Counted from the first letter of the stretch, positions 7,092-13,968 are shown. The stretch: 18,359 nt of DNA from Scatomorpha sp964535405 (GCA_964535405.1 CAZHUG010000040.1:1-18359); one strand, 5' to 3'. Program-made: numbers and translations. Notes: a model not told the origin generated them from the letters alone.

Positions 7092-7170
7092 TCCATCGCC
7101 TCCGACAGTCAGACGGCACTGCAGCTAAAATGTTCCAAATCAAAATATTTTTTAGATCAATAATAGCCAT

Positions 7171-7200
7171 AAAAAAGCAGACCCTAATAAGGGCCTGCTT
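7171..7200 (-). terminator. Intrinsic terminator of the ribosomal protein operon
   Basis: On the minus strand a 10-bp stem with one G-T wobble (7191-7200 with 7175-7184) and a 6-nt loop runs into TTTTTT at 7171-7176. It begins 6 nt after the rplQ stop and should end the long operon transcript before the serpin gene. Confidence 0.92.
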
Positions 7201-7205
7201 TTAAG

Positions 7206-7547
7206 TTATACCAGTTCGATGACTGCCATCTCCGCTGCGTCGCCGCGACGGGGCCCGATGCGGGTCACGCGGGTATAGCCGCCGCTTCTCTCGGCGTACT
7301 TTACCGCGGTCTCGTCAAAGAGCTTTTTGGCTACGTCCTCGCGCGTAATGAAGCTGAGGGCCTGGCGATAGGCCGCCATGTCCTTCTGCTTGCCGAGGGT
7401 AATCATCTTCTCGGCTATAGGCTGAATCTCCTTAGCGCGGGTAAATGTAGTCTCCATGCGGCCGGTGTCCAGAAAATCAGTGACCTGCTGCCTGAGCATT
7501 GCCTTACGCGCATCGGTAGACTTGCCGAGCTTTCTTGTACCGAACAT
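7206..7547 (-). CDS. rplQ: 50S ribosomal protein L17
   Basis: L17 is a primary component of the large ribosomal subunit, near the exit-tunnel side. The 113-residue length is normal for the short bacterial form. The family landmarks are TRKLGKSTDARKAMLR near the N-terminus and the TRAKEIQPIAEKMITLGK block in the middle. The C-terminus ends GPRRGDAAEMAVIELV, as in relatives. The start is supported by AAGGAGG about 6 nt upstream. It is the last gene of the operon, after an 80-nt spacer from rpoA that contains a hairpin, and is followed directly by the terminator. Confidence 0.97.
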   Translation of the reverse strand: MFGTRKLGKSTDARKAMLRQQVTDFLDTGRMETTFTRAKEIQPIAEKMITLGKQKDMAAYRQALSFITREDVAKKLFDETAVKYAERSGGYTRVTRIGPRRGDAAEMAVIELV

Positions 7548-7567
7548 TCGGTTTCCTCCTTAAAGCA

Positions 7568-7586
7568 AACGGGTATAGGACCCGTT
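7568..7586 (-). promoter_or_regulatory. Hairpin in the rpoA-rplQ spacer
   Basis: A perfect 7-bp stem (7568-7574 with 7580-7586) with a 5-nt loop lies just upstream of the rplQ ribosome binding site. A second possible pairing, GCGGG with CCCGC, spans 7597-7620. There is no U-run, so termination is unlikely. An RNA processing or translational role for rplQ is inferred. Confidence 0.5.
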
Positions 7587-7627
7587 CCGGTTTTCGCGGG
7601 TGCTGTTAATGTCCCCCGCTGTGTCTT

Positions 7628-8575
7628 TTAGTTGTCGTCGCTGGCCAGGGCAAGGCCCATCATCGCCAGCTTGTGCTCGACCTCTTCCAGAGACTTGCGA
7701 CCCAGGTTGCGAACCTTGATCATCTCGTCCTGAGTTTTTCTCGTGAGGTCCTCGACAGTGTTAATGTTGGCGCGCTTGAGGCAGTTGAAGCTCCTGACCG
7801 ACAGGTCAAGCTCTTCTATCGTCATCTCCAGAACCTTGTCGCGCTGAGTTTCAACCTTCTCAACTACAGTTGACTTACTGCCAATTGTATCAGATAAATC
7901 TGTGAACAGGGTGAAGTGGTCGACCAATATCTTGGCACCAAGGCTCATCGCGTCACGCGGACAGATGGTCTTGTTGGTCCAGACTTCGATTGTCAGTTTG
8001 TCAAAGTCAGTCTGGTTGCCGACACGGGTATTCTCAACAGCGTAGTTGACCTTCAGTACAGGCGTGTAGATCGAGTCAACAGGGATGGTCCCGATGATCT
8101 GATGTGCACTCTTATTCTTGTCAGCAGGAACATAGCCCCTGCCGTGATCCAACGTCAGCTCAATAGATAATGAGGCGTCCGAACCCAGAGTTGCAATATG
8201 CAGCTCGGGATTGAGTATCTCAACCTCGCCGTCGGCCTTGATGTCGCCAGCGGTGACCACGCACTCGCCTGAAGCCTCTATATAGACGGTCTTTGGCTCC
8301 TGGCTATGAAGACGGGCCACTATTTTCTTAATGTTAAGGACAATTTCAGTAACGTCCTCCTTAACACCCGGAATCGTGGAAAACTCGTGTTGGATTCCTG
8401 CTATTCTAATTGAGGTAACTGCTGTGCCGGGTAGCGAAGACAATAGCACCCGGCGCAAAGAGTTGCCCAGAGTCGTGCCGTAGCCGCGCTCCAGCGGTTC
8501 GATTACATACTTACCGTAGGAGTCGTCGATCGGGGTTTCTATACACTCGATACGCGGCTTTTCTATTTCAATCAT
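7628..8575 (-). CDS. rpoA: DNA-directed RNA polymerase alpha subunit
   Basis: The alpha subunit dimerises to scaffold RNA polymerase assembly, and its C-terminal domain contacts promoter UP elements and activators. The 315-residue protein starts MIEIEKPRIECIE. The N-terminal dimerisation domain includes LERGYGTTLGNSLRRVLLSS, and the C-terminal domain (about 250-315) includes RSFNCLKRANI, where Arg261 and Asn264 match the DNA-contacting residues of E. coli alpha, and RNLGRKSLEE. The start ATG at 8573-8575 has AGGAGG about 11 nt upstream. It follows rpsD after a 77-nt spacer and precedes rplQ, the standard alpha-operon order. Confidence 0.98.
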   Translation of the reverse strand: MIEIEKPRIECIETPIDDSYGKYVIEPLERGYGTTLGNSLRRVLLSSLPGTAVTSIRIAGIQHEFSTIPGVKEDVTEIVLNIKKIVARLHSQEPKTVYIEASGECVVTAGDIKADGEVEILNPELHIATLGSDASLSIELTLDHGRGYVPADKNKSAHQIIGTIPVDSIYTPVLKVNYAVENTRVGNQTDFDKLTIEVWTNKTICPRDAMSLGAKILVDHFTLFTDLSDTIGSKSTVVEKVETQRDKVLEMTIEELDLSVRSFNCLKRANINTVEDLTRKTQDEMIKVRNLGRKSLEEVEHKLAMMGLALASDDN

Positions 8576-8603
8576 GTGCCAATAACCCTCCTTATAAATT
8601 CTT

Positions 8604-8619
8604 GCGCCTAGGGGGGCGC
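8604..8619 (-). promoter_or_regulatory. Small hairpin in the rpsD-rpoA spacer
   Basis: GCGCC and GGCGC form a 5-bp stem with a 6-nt loop in the 77-nt leader of rpoA, about 20 nt upstream of its Shine-Dalgarno site. There is no U-tract. It may modulate rpoA translation or be an mRNA processing site; evidence is limited to the inverted repeat. Confidence 0.35.
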
Positions 8620-8652
8620 GAGGTTTCAGCTTACCAATTGAGGGTTTTCCGC

Positions 8653-9279
8653 TTACTTGGAATAGTGCTCGACTATGAGATGCTCTTCGATGGGCAGGTC
8701 GATGTCTTCCTTTGCGGGAACGGCAGCAACCTTTGCTATCATGTTGGAAGCATCATATTCCAGCCACTTCGGGGCCTGGCGGAAGGCATTTGCCTCCACG
8801 TTGGCCTTTATCTTCTCCAGGTTGCGGCTGCTCTCACGCAGAGCGATGACCATGCCGGGCTTCACCTGGAAGCTGGGAATGTTCACCTTGCGGCCGTTCA
8901 CGGTGAAGTGACCGTGGTTTACAAGCTGACGTGCCTCCGGACGGCTCATTGCAAAACCGAGACGGTAGACAGTGTTGTCAAGTCTGCTCTCACAGATAGA
9001 GAGAAGGTTCTCACCAGTCTGGCCCTGACGGCGTGCAGCCATCTCAAAATAGCTGCGGAACTGACTTTCGAGAATGCCATAGTACCTCTTGGCCTTCTGC
9101 TTCTCACGAAGCTGCAGACCATATTCTGAGGTCTTGCTGCGACCCTGACCGTGCTGTCCGGGAGGATAAGGCCTGCAGTCTATGGCGCACTTTTGGGTAT
9201 AGCATCTGTCGCCCTTTAGGAAAAGCTTCATGCCTTCCCTGCGGCACTGGCGGCAGACGGCGTCGGTATATCTTGCCAT
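8653..9279 (-). CDS. rpsD: 30S ribosomal protein S4 (zinc-binding form)
   Basis: S4 is a primary 16S rRNA-binding protein that nucleates 30S assembly. In E. coli it also represses the alpha operon by binding its leader. The 208-residue protein carries Cys9, Cys12, Cys26 and Cys31, the ligand set of zinc-containing S4 proteins. The S4 RNA-binding domain is recognisable in ESRLDNTVYRLGFAMSRPEA and VNHGHFTVNGRKVNIPSF. The start has a strong GGAGG 9 nt upstream. It lies between rpsK and rpoA, so it could regulate its own operon through the structured leader before rpsM. Confidence 0.97.
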   Translation of the reverse strand: MARYTDAVCRQCRREGMKLFLKGDRCYTQKCAIDCRPYPPGQHGQGRSKTSEYGLQLREKQKAKRYYGILESQFRSYFEMAARRQGQTGENLLSICESRLDNTVYRLGFAMSRPEARQLVNHGHFTVNGRKVNIPSFQVKPGMVIALRESSRNLEKIKANVEANAFRQAPKWLEYDASNMIAKVAAVPAKEDIDLPIEEHLIVEHYSK

Positions 9280-9297
9280 TTCTTATTACCTCCTATA

Positions 9298-9693
9298 TTA
9301 GACGCGACGGCGCTTGGGCGGACGGCAACCGTTGTGGGGAATGGGGGTTACGTCCTTGATCATCGTGACCTCAAGACCTGCGGTCTGAAGGGCGCGGATC
9401 GCTGCCTCTCGTCCAGAGCCAGGGCCCTTAACAAAGACTTCAACAGTCTTCAGGCCGTGCTCCATTGCGGCCTTGGCTGCAGTTTCTGCTGCAGTCTGGG
9501 ACGCAAAGGGAGTGCTCTTCTTGCTTCCACGGAAGCCCATGCCACCCGAGGATGCCCAGGAAATGGCGTTGCCACTGGTGTCGGTGATCGTCACCATGGT
9601 GTTATTGAAGGAGGAGCTGATATGGACATGGCCCTTCTCAATGTTCTTCCGCTCTCTGCGGCGGGTACGGACTTTCTTCTTAGGTGCTGCCAT
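9298..9693 (-). CDS. rpsK: 30S ribosomal protein S11
   Basis: S11 forms part of the 30S platform and lines the mRNA path at the E site. The 131-residue protein shows the family core HVHISSSFNNTMVTITD, GGMGFRGSKKSTPFASQ and FVKGPGSGREAAIRALQ, and ends PIPHNGCRPPKRRRV. The Asn-Gly there is the site that becomes isoaspartate in E. coli S11. The ribosome binding site is a GGGAG about 11 nt upstream. It is 16 nt from rpsM and 18 nt from rpsD. Confidence 0.98.
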   Translation of the reverse strand: MAAPKKKVRTRRRERKNIEKGHVHISSSFNNTMVTITDTSGNAISWASSGGMGFRGSKKSTPFASQTAAETAAKAAMEHGLKTVEVFVKGPGSGREAAIRALQTAGLEVTMIKDVTPIPHNGCRPPKRRRV

Positions 9694-9709
9694 TTACAAA
9701 CTCACTCCC

Positions 9710-10078
9710 TTACTTCTTCTTATTCGCAATTGTACGCTTGGGACCCTTGCGGGTTCTGGCATTGGTCTTACTTCTCTGTCCGCGGACAGGAAGTCCCTTG
9801 CGGTGACGCATGCCACGGTAGCTGCCGATTTCAGTCAGACGCTTAATGTCCAGTGCGGCTCTGCGACGCATGTCGCCCTCAACTATAAAGTCATGGTCGA
9901 TGCACTCGCGGATCTTGGCCTCTTCCTCGTCGGTCAGGTTCTTGACGCGGGTGTCGGGATTAATTCCGGTCTTTTCCAGAATCTTTTTTGCGCTCGTCCT
10001 GCCGATTCCATAGACATAGGTTAGGCCAATCTCTATCCTCTTGTCTTTGGGCAGGTCAACGCCGGCTATACGTGCCAT
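9710..10078 (-). CDS. rpsM: 30S ribosomal protein S13
   Basis: S13 sits in the head of the 30S subunit, contacts P-site tRNA and bridges to the 50S subunit. The protein from the ATG at 10078 is 122 residues and begins MARIAGVDLP, as in relatives. It includes LTYVYGIGRTSAKKIL and the basic tail GQRSKTNARTRKGPKRT. The only Shine-Dalgarno match (AAAGGA) lies about 13 nt from this ATG but about 4 nt from an in-frame TTG at 10087. A form longer by three residues (MQK) therefore cannot be excluded. A structured spacer of 119 nt separates it from rpmJ. Confidence 0.96.
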   Translation of the reverse strand: MARIAGVDLPKDKRIEIGLTYVYGIGRTSAKKILEKTGINPDTRVKNLTDEEEAKIRECIDHDFIVEGDMRRRAALDIKRLTEIGSYRGMRHRKGLPVRGQRSKTNARTRKGPKRTIANKKK

Positions 10079-10108
10079 CTTTTGCAATCATTCCTTTCAA
10101 TGCTATCT

Positions 10109-10169
10109 CCGCGAGTTATTTTTAAGCGGAGGCTTAGTCCCGCCGGAGGGAGCCTCCGTTTACTCGCGG
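10109..10169 (-). promoter_or_regulatory. Structured leader RNA before rpsM (candidate alpha-operon control element)
   Basis: An outer 8-bp stem (10109-10116 with 10162-10169) encloses an inner 8-bp stem (10127-10134 with 10151-10158), all perfect complements. The apical loop can form a further short TCCC/GGGA pairing. A mutually exclusive hairpin is possible because CCTCCG (10153-10158 on the plus strand) can also pair with CGGAGG at 10144-10149. There is no U-run. It ends about 30 nt before the rpsM ATG, the same genomic position as the S4-binding alpha-operon leader in E. coli. Regulation by S4 is inferred by position, not by sequence match. Confidence 0.65.
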
Positions 10170-10197
10170 GTATCGATGATTTCTACTTATGCGGTTA

Positions 10198-10311
10198 TCA
10201 GCCCTGGCGCTGCTTGTGCTTGGGATTCTCGCAAATCACCATGACTTTGCCATGGCGGCGAATAACCTTGCACTTCTCACACATGGGCTTTACCGAAGGT
10301 CTGACTTTCAT
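10198..10311 (-). CDS. rpmJ: 50S ribosomal protein L36
   Basis: L36 is the smallest 50S protein, bound in domain VI of 23S rRNA. The 37-residue frame begins MKVRPSVKPMCEKC and ends CENPKHKQRQG. Cys11, Cys14, Cys27 and His32 form the C3H zinc ribbon of the zinc-binding L36 type. GGAGG is about 8 nt before the ATG. It lies between infA and rpsM, as in most Firmicutes. Confidence 0.97.
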   Translation of the reverse strand: MKVRPSVKPMCEKCKVIRRHGKVMVICENPKHKQRQG

Positions 10312-10330
10312 TTAAAGCTCCTCCTCTTAT

Positions 10331-10363
10331 GGGGGATTATCCCCCGCGGACAAAACTGCCCGC
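10331..10363 (-). promoter_or_regulatory. Tandem hairpins in the infA-rpmJ spacer
   Basis: Two back-to-back hairpins fill the 53-nt spacer. Positions 10346-10352 pair with 10357-10363 (7 bp with one G-T, 4-nt loop), and 10331-10336 pair with 10340-10345 (GGGGGA/TCCCCC, 3-nt loop). The second ends just before the rpmJ ribosome binding site. No U-tract follows, so a processing or translational role is more likely than termination. Confidence 0.5.
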
Positions 10364-10364
10364 C

Positions 10365-10583
10365 CTACTTGCTTCTCCAGGTAATCCTTCCGCGACTTAG
10401 ATCGTATGGACTCATCTGAATCGTGACCTTATCGCCTGGGAGTATCTTAATAAAATTCATTCTGAGCTTGCCGGAGATGTGTGCCAGTATGATATGGCCT
10501 CCGCCGATATCAACATTAAACATCGTATTGGGCAGGGACTCGACGACCGTGCCCTCAAGCTCGATTACATCGTCTTTTGCCAA
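10365..10583 (-). CDS. infA: Translation initiation factor IF-1 (predicted TTG start)
   Basis: IF-1 binds the 30S A site during initiation. The frame encodes an OB-fold protein with landmarks KDDVIELEGTVVESLPN, HISGKLRMNFIKILPGDKV and SPYDLSRGRITWR, ending TWRSK. An ATG at 10592 would give 75 residues, but its GGAGG is only 2 nt away, which is too close. A TTG at 10581-10583 has an 11-nt spacer and gives 72 residues beginning M-A-K-D-D, the usual length and N-terminus. I therefore annotate the TTG. It follows map after 39 nt from this start (30 nt from the ATG). Confidence 0.88.
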   Translation of the reverse strand: MAKDDVIELEGTVVESLPNTMFNVDIGGGHIILAHISGKLRMNFIKILPGDKVTIQMSPYDLSRGRITWRSK

Positions 10584-10622
10584 GCTAAACATTACCTCCC
10601 TTGGTCTCTGGGCCTAAGCCCG

Positions 10623-11378
10623 TCAAATATCCTCTGCCATTGTCAGTATCTCAGGCTCACCGTCCGTGATAAGGATCGTGTTTTCGTAATGTGCAGATAG
10701 ACGACTGTCTGCTGTTACGACTGTCCAATCATTAGCTAAAACCCGGACTTCATATGTGCCTGCATTTACCATTGGTTCTACAGCAATGGTCATACCCTTC
10801 ACCAGACGGGGGCCATGGCCAGCCGCTCCGTAGTTAGGTATCTCCGGTGACTCGTGGAGCTTCGCCCCAACACCGTGTCCCACATAATCACGCACAACGG
10901 AAAAACCGTGTGACTCGACGTATTCCTGGACTGCGTGGCCTATATCAGAAACCCTCTTGCCCTGTCTGGCATACTTGATGCCTTCAAAGAAGCTCTGTCG
11001 GGTGACCTCTATCAGCCTCTCGGCCTCCGGCGATATTTCTCCGCAGGGGTAAGTCCCCGCACAGTCGCCGTTGAAACCATAAATCTTCGCGCCGACATCT
11101 ACACTTACGATATCGCCATTTCTGATTTTACGCTCTCCCGGAATGCCGTGTATGACCTCCTCGTTGACGGAGATACAAACACTGCCTGGGAAGCCATTAT
11201 AATTCAGGAAGGAGGGCGTTGCGCCCGATTTCATTATGAACCTTTTCACTTCCCTGTCGATCTCATGGGTTGTTACTCCGGCCATAATTGCCTGGCGGGC
11301 TATTGTTCTGGCCGCCGCGGTAATCTTTCCTGCCTGACGCATCAGCTCGATCTCTCTTGAGGATTTCACTATAATCAT
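10623..11378 (-). CDS. map: Methionine aminopeptidase, type I
   Basis: The enzyme removes the initiator methionine from nascent proteins and needs two metal ions. The 251-residue length is that of the short bacterial type Ia form. All five metal ligands of the family are visible: Asp94, Asp105, His168, Glu201 and Glu232. The active-site His77 is present in NEEVIHGIPG. There is no N-terminal zinc-finger or SEC-C extension. The start is 3 nt after the adk stop, with only a weak AGGA about 12 nt upstream, so translation is probably coupled to adk. Position between adk and infA is standard in Firmicutes. Confidence 0.97.
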   Translation of the reverse strand: MIIVKSSREIELMRQAGKITAAARTIARQAIMAGVTTHEIDREVKRFIMKSGATPSFLNYNGFPGSVCISVNEEVIHGIPGERKIRNGDIVSVDVGAKIYGFNGDCAGTYPCGEISPEAERLIEVTRQSFFEGIKYARQGKRVSDIGHAVQEYVESHGFSVVRDYVGHGVGAKLHESPEIPNYGAAGHGPRLVKGMTIAVEPMVNAGTYEVRVLANDWTVVTADSRLSAHYENTILITDGEPEILTMAEDI

Positions 11379-11381
11379 AAG

Positions 11382-12014
11382 CTAAATTCCTAAGACCTTG
11401 CAGATAGCAGCCGTTGTGGCCTCAATGCTTGGCTGGTTATTGACGGACAAAAGCTTTCCGCGTTCATCATAGAACGATTTCAAAGGCTCTGTCTCTCTGT
11501 GGTAAATCTCAAGACGACTCTTGACGGTCTCCGGTGCGTCATCCTTCCGGACAGCCAGATCGGCACCACAAGTGTCACACTTGCCCTCGGCCTTCGGCGG
11601 GGCGTTGACGATGTGATAGGTTGCACCACAGGAAAGGCAAGCACGCCTGCCGGTCATGCGGGACATTATCGCCTCGTCAGAGATATCGATCGAGATGGCG
11701 TGGTCAATATCGACACCGCCCTTCTCCAGTTCTTCGGCCTGGCAAATGGTTCTCGGAACCCCGTCCAGAATGTATCCATTCGCGCAGTCCGGCTCGGCCA
11801 GCCGCTCCTCGACGATGCCGATTATGACATCGTCGGGGACGAGCTGTCCACTATCCACATAGCTCTTTGCTGACAATCCGACCGGAGTGCGGTTTTGCAT
11901 CGCGGCTCTCAGAATTGTACCCGTAGAAATGGTGGGTATACCAAGCTTTTCACTCAGCACAGCAGACTGTGTTCCTTTTCCAGCGCCTGGGGCGCCCAAA
12001 AGTATCAGCTTCAT
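11382..12014 (-). CDS. adk: Adenylate kinase (zinc-lid type)
   Basis: Adenylate kinase interconverts ATP, ADP and AMP and maintains the energy charge. The 210-residue protein starts MKLILLGAPGAGKGTQ, with the P-loop at residues 7-15, the NMP-binding DGVPRT near 84-89 (Val replaces the usual Phe), and the long LID domain carrying Cys126, Cys129, Cys146 and Cys149, the structural zinc site of Gram-positive enzymes. DDAPETVKSRL follows as expected. The frame is open upstream to 12080, but that part overlaps secY. The ATG at 12014 has GGAGG 5 nt upstream and lies 13 nt after the secY stop. Confidence 0.97.
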   Translation of the reverse strand: MKLILLGAPGAGKGTQSAVLSEKLGIPTISTGTILRAAMQNRTPVGLSAKSYVDSGQLVPDDVIIGIVEERLAEPDCANGYILDGVPRTICQAEELEKGGVDIDHAISIDISDEAIMSRMTGRRACLSCGATYHIVNAPPKAEGKCDTCGADLAVRKDDAPETVKSRLEIYHRETEPLKSFYDERGKLLSVNNQPSIEATTAAICKVLGI

Positions 12015-12027
12015 TACTGCCTCCAAC

Positions 12028-13317
12028 TTAGTCAAGGAAACCCTTGTAGTTACGCATAAGCATCTGCGCCTCAATGGCACGGACAGTCTCGATTGCGACG
12101 CCTACAACTATGATTATGGATGTGCCGCCCATGGATATACCGGAATCGGCGGCAGACTTGGATATGATACCAATGATAATTGGTGAAACAGCGACAATAC
12201 CAAGGTAGATTGCACCAAACAGAGTGATCTTGTTGAGCACTTTCTGAATAAAGTCGCTGGTGGGCTTGCCGGCACGGAAGCCGGGGATAAAGCCACCGTT
12301 CTTCTTCAGGTTGTTCGCAACTTCCACGGGGTTGAACTGGATGGTGGAATAGAAGTAGCTGAAGAAAACGATCAGTAGAAGATAAAGAATTGCATAAGGC
12401 ACGGTACCGGTGTCAAACACATTCCTCATCAGCCATGCGTCCTTCCAGCCGGGCACGAATGCGCAGATGGTGGATGGGATGGATGCGATGGACTGCGCGA
12501 AAATCACAGGCAGAACACCGGACATGTTGACCTTCATGGGAAGGTGAGTAGACTGGCCGCCGTAGAGCTTGCGCCCGACAACGCGCTTGGAATACTGCAC
12601 CGGGATTCTGCGCTCTGCATCGTTCACAATAACTATCAGAACGACAATTATCAGCGCACCGATGAGAAGCAGAGCTGCTAACCACCATGCCAAAGCTCCG
12701 GTAGTAACACTTGTGACCATCTGAGCGATATTGGCCGGGAAACGGCTGACGATGCTGGCAAACAGGATGATGGAAATACCATTTCCTATGCCGAACTCGG
12801 TGATCTGCTCACCAAGCCACATCATTATGGCAGAACCTGCCATAAATGTCATGACGATGACGATTGCGGGCCAGACGCCCTGTCCTTCACTCGTCAGCAT
12901 GCCATAGCGGCTAATCATGGTGTAGTATGCAAAGCCCATGAGAAGACCGATACCGACTGTGCTGTAGCGTGTGATGGCGGCAAGCTTTTTCTTGCCATCC
13001 TCGCCGCCTTCTTTCTGCATGCGCTCAAGTGCCGGAATGGCAATCGTGAGCAGCTGGATAATGATGGAGGCGTTGATATAAGGCTGAATTGAAAGAGCAA
13101 AGATTGTCGCCTGTGAGAAGGAGCCACCCGACATGGTATTCATCATTCCAAAAATGGTGTTGCTCATCTGATTGAAATATGAAGTCAGTGCGACTGTATC
13201 GACATACGGTACGGGGACGGCGTTGCCTACGCGGTAGATGACGATGACGAACAGCGTGAATAACAGCTTCTTTTTAAGCTCGTCAATCTTCCAGGCGTTT
13301 CTCAGCGTCTTAAGCAC
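12028..13317 (-). CDS. secY: Protein translocase subunit SecY (GTG start)
   Basis: SecY is the channel subunit of the SecYEG translocon in the cytoplasmic membrane. The 429-residue protein has the expected ten hydrophobic segments. Recognisable parts are the plug and second transmembrane region TMSGGSFSQATIFALSIQPY (61-80), the C5 loop AERRIPVQYSKR (234-245), and the C6 loop VEVANNLKKNGGFIPGFRAG (331-350), which contact SecA and the ribosome. It starts with GTG, immediately after the rplO stop with no spacer. Its Shine-Dalgarno (GAGGTGG) lies inside the rplO coding end, so translation is tightly coupled to rplO. Confidence 0.97.
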   Translation of the reverse strand: MLKTLRNAWKIDELKKKLLFTLFVIVIYRVGNAVPVPYVDTVALTSYFNQMSNTIFGMMNTMSGGSFSQATIFALSIQPYINASIIIQLLTIAIPALERMQKEGGEDGKKKLAAITRYSTVGIGLLMGFAYYTMISRYGMLTSEGQGVWPAIVIVMTFMAGSAIMMWLGEQITEFGIGNGISIILFASIVSRFPANIAQMVTSVTTGALAWWLAALLLIGALIIVVLIVIVNDAERRIPVQYSKRVVGRKLYGGQSTHLPMKVNMSGVLPVIFAQSIASIPSTICAFVPGWKDAWLMRNVFDTGTVPYAILYLLLIVFFSYFYSTIQFNPVEVANNLKKNGGFIPGFRAGKPTSDFIQKVLNKITLFGAIYLGIVAVSPIIIGIISKSAADSGISMGGTSIIIVVGVAIETVRAIEAQMLMRNYKGFLD

Positions 13318-13758
13318 TTACACCACCTCGGCCTTTCCGCCTGCCGCCTCAATCTTTTGCTTTGCAGATTCGGAAAAGGCAGAGGCCTTGACAGTAAGCT
13401 TGCGAGCTACCTCACCGTTACCGAGGATCTTGACGCCGTAAACGCATTTGGTGAGCACGCCGCTGTCAAGCAGGGTCTGTGCATCAACGACTGCGCCGTC
13501 GTCAAACTTGTTCAGAGCAGAGACATTAATTGCCTCCATAGGCTCTGCGAAAATGTTCTTGAAGCCCCTCTTGGGGATACGCCTGGCAAGGGGCATCTGG
13601 CCGCCTTCGAAGCCGACGCGGACACCGCCACCGCTTCTGGAATTCTGGCCCTTATGACCGCGGCCGGCTGTTTTGCCGTTACCCGTGCCGTGTCCTCTGC
13701 CCTTGCGCTTGGCAACCTTAGTGCTGCCGACGGCGGGAGAAAGTTCACTCAGTTTCAT
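13318..13758 (-). CDS. rplO: 50S ribosomal protein L15
   Basis: L15 is a late-assembly large-subunit protein with a long basic N-terminal extension that penetrates 23S rRNA. The 146-residue protein begins MKLSELSPAVGSTKVAKRKG and contains the Gly/Arg-rich GHGTGNGKTAGRGHKGQNSR and VGFEGGQMPLARRIPKRGFKN segments typical of the family. GGAGG precedes the ATG. Its TAA stop directly abuts the GTG of secY. Confidence 0.98.
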   Translation of the reverse strand: MKLSELSPAVGSTKVAKRKGRGHGTGNGKTAGRGHKGQNSRSGGGVRVGFEGGQMPLARRIPKRGFKNIFAEPMEAINVSALNKFDDGAVVDAQTLLDSGVLTKCVYGVKILGNGEVARKLTVKASAFSESAKQKIEAAGGKAEVV

Positions 13759-13770
13759 TGCGTACCCTCC

Positions 13771-13953
13771 TTATTCTTCCGTGACCTGGAGGAGATAGCT
13801 TATCTTTGCTATCTTGCCCCTTGTCTGGGGGTTGTCGGGCTGTGTGGTTTCGTTGCCCAACTTGCGAAGGCCCAGAGAATGAGCCGTTGCAATATGCTTG
13901 TCATGACGGCCGTTGAGGCTCTTCACAAGCTTAATCTTAAAGTTGTTTGCCAT
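13771..13953 (-). CDS. rpmD: 50S ribosomal protein L30
   Basis: L30 is a small peripheral 50S protein. The 60-residue frame shows the family pattern: FKIKLVKSLNGRHDKHIATA, then SLGLRKLGNETTQPDNPQTR, then a GKIAKISYLLQVTEE tail. Its ribosome binding site is an unusual GGGGGA (AAGGGGGA context) about 10 nt upstream. It sits 15 nt after rpsE and 12 nt before rplO. Confidence 0.96.
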   Translation of the reverse strand: MANNFKIKLVKSLNGRHDKHIATAHSLGLRKLGNETTQPDNPQTRGKIAKISYLLQVTEE

Positions 13954-13968
13954 TACTCAATATCCCCC

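Noticed and set aside
7092..7170. Search for a serpin promoter in its upstream region
   Set aside because: TATTAT- and TTGATC-like words occur on the minus strand, but none pair at 16-18 nt spacing with a reasonable partner, so I do not call a promoter.
8602..9129. 175-residue plus-strand open frame over rpsD
   Set aside because: It is antisense to a conserved S4 gene, has no plausible domain, and the opposite strand explains the sequence fully.
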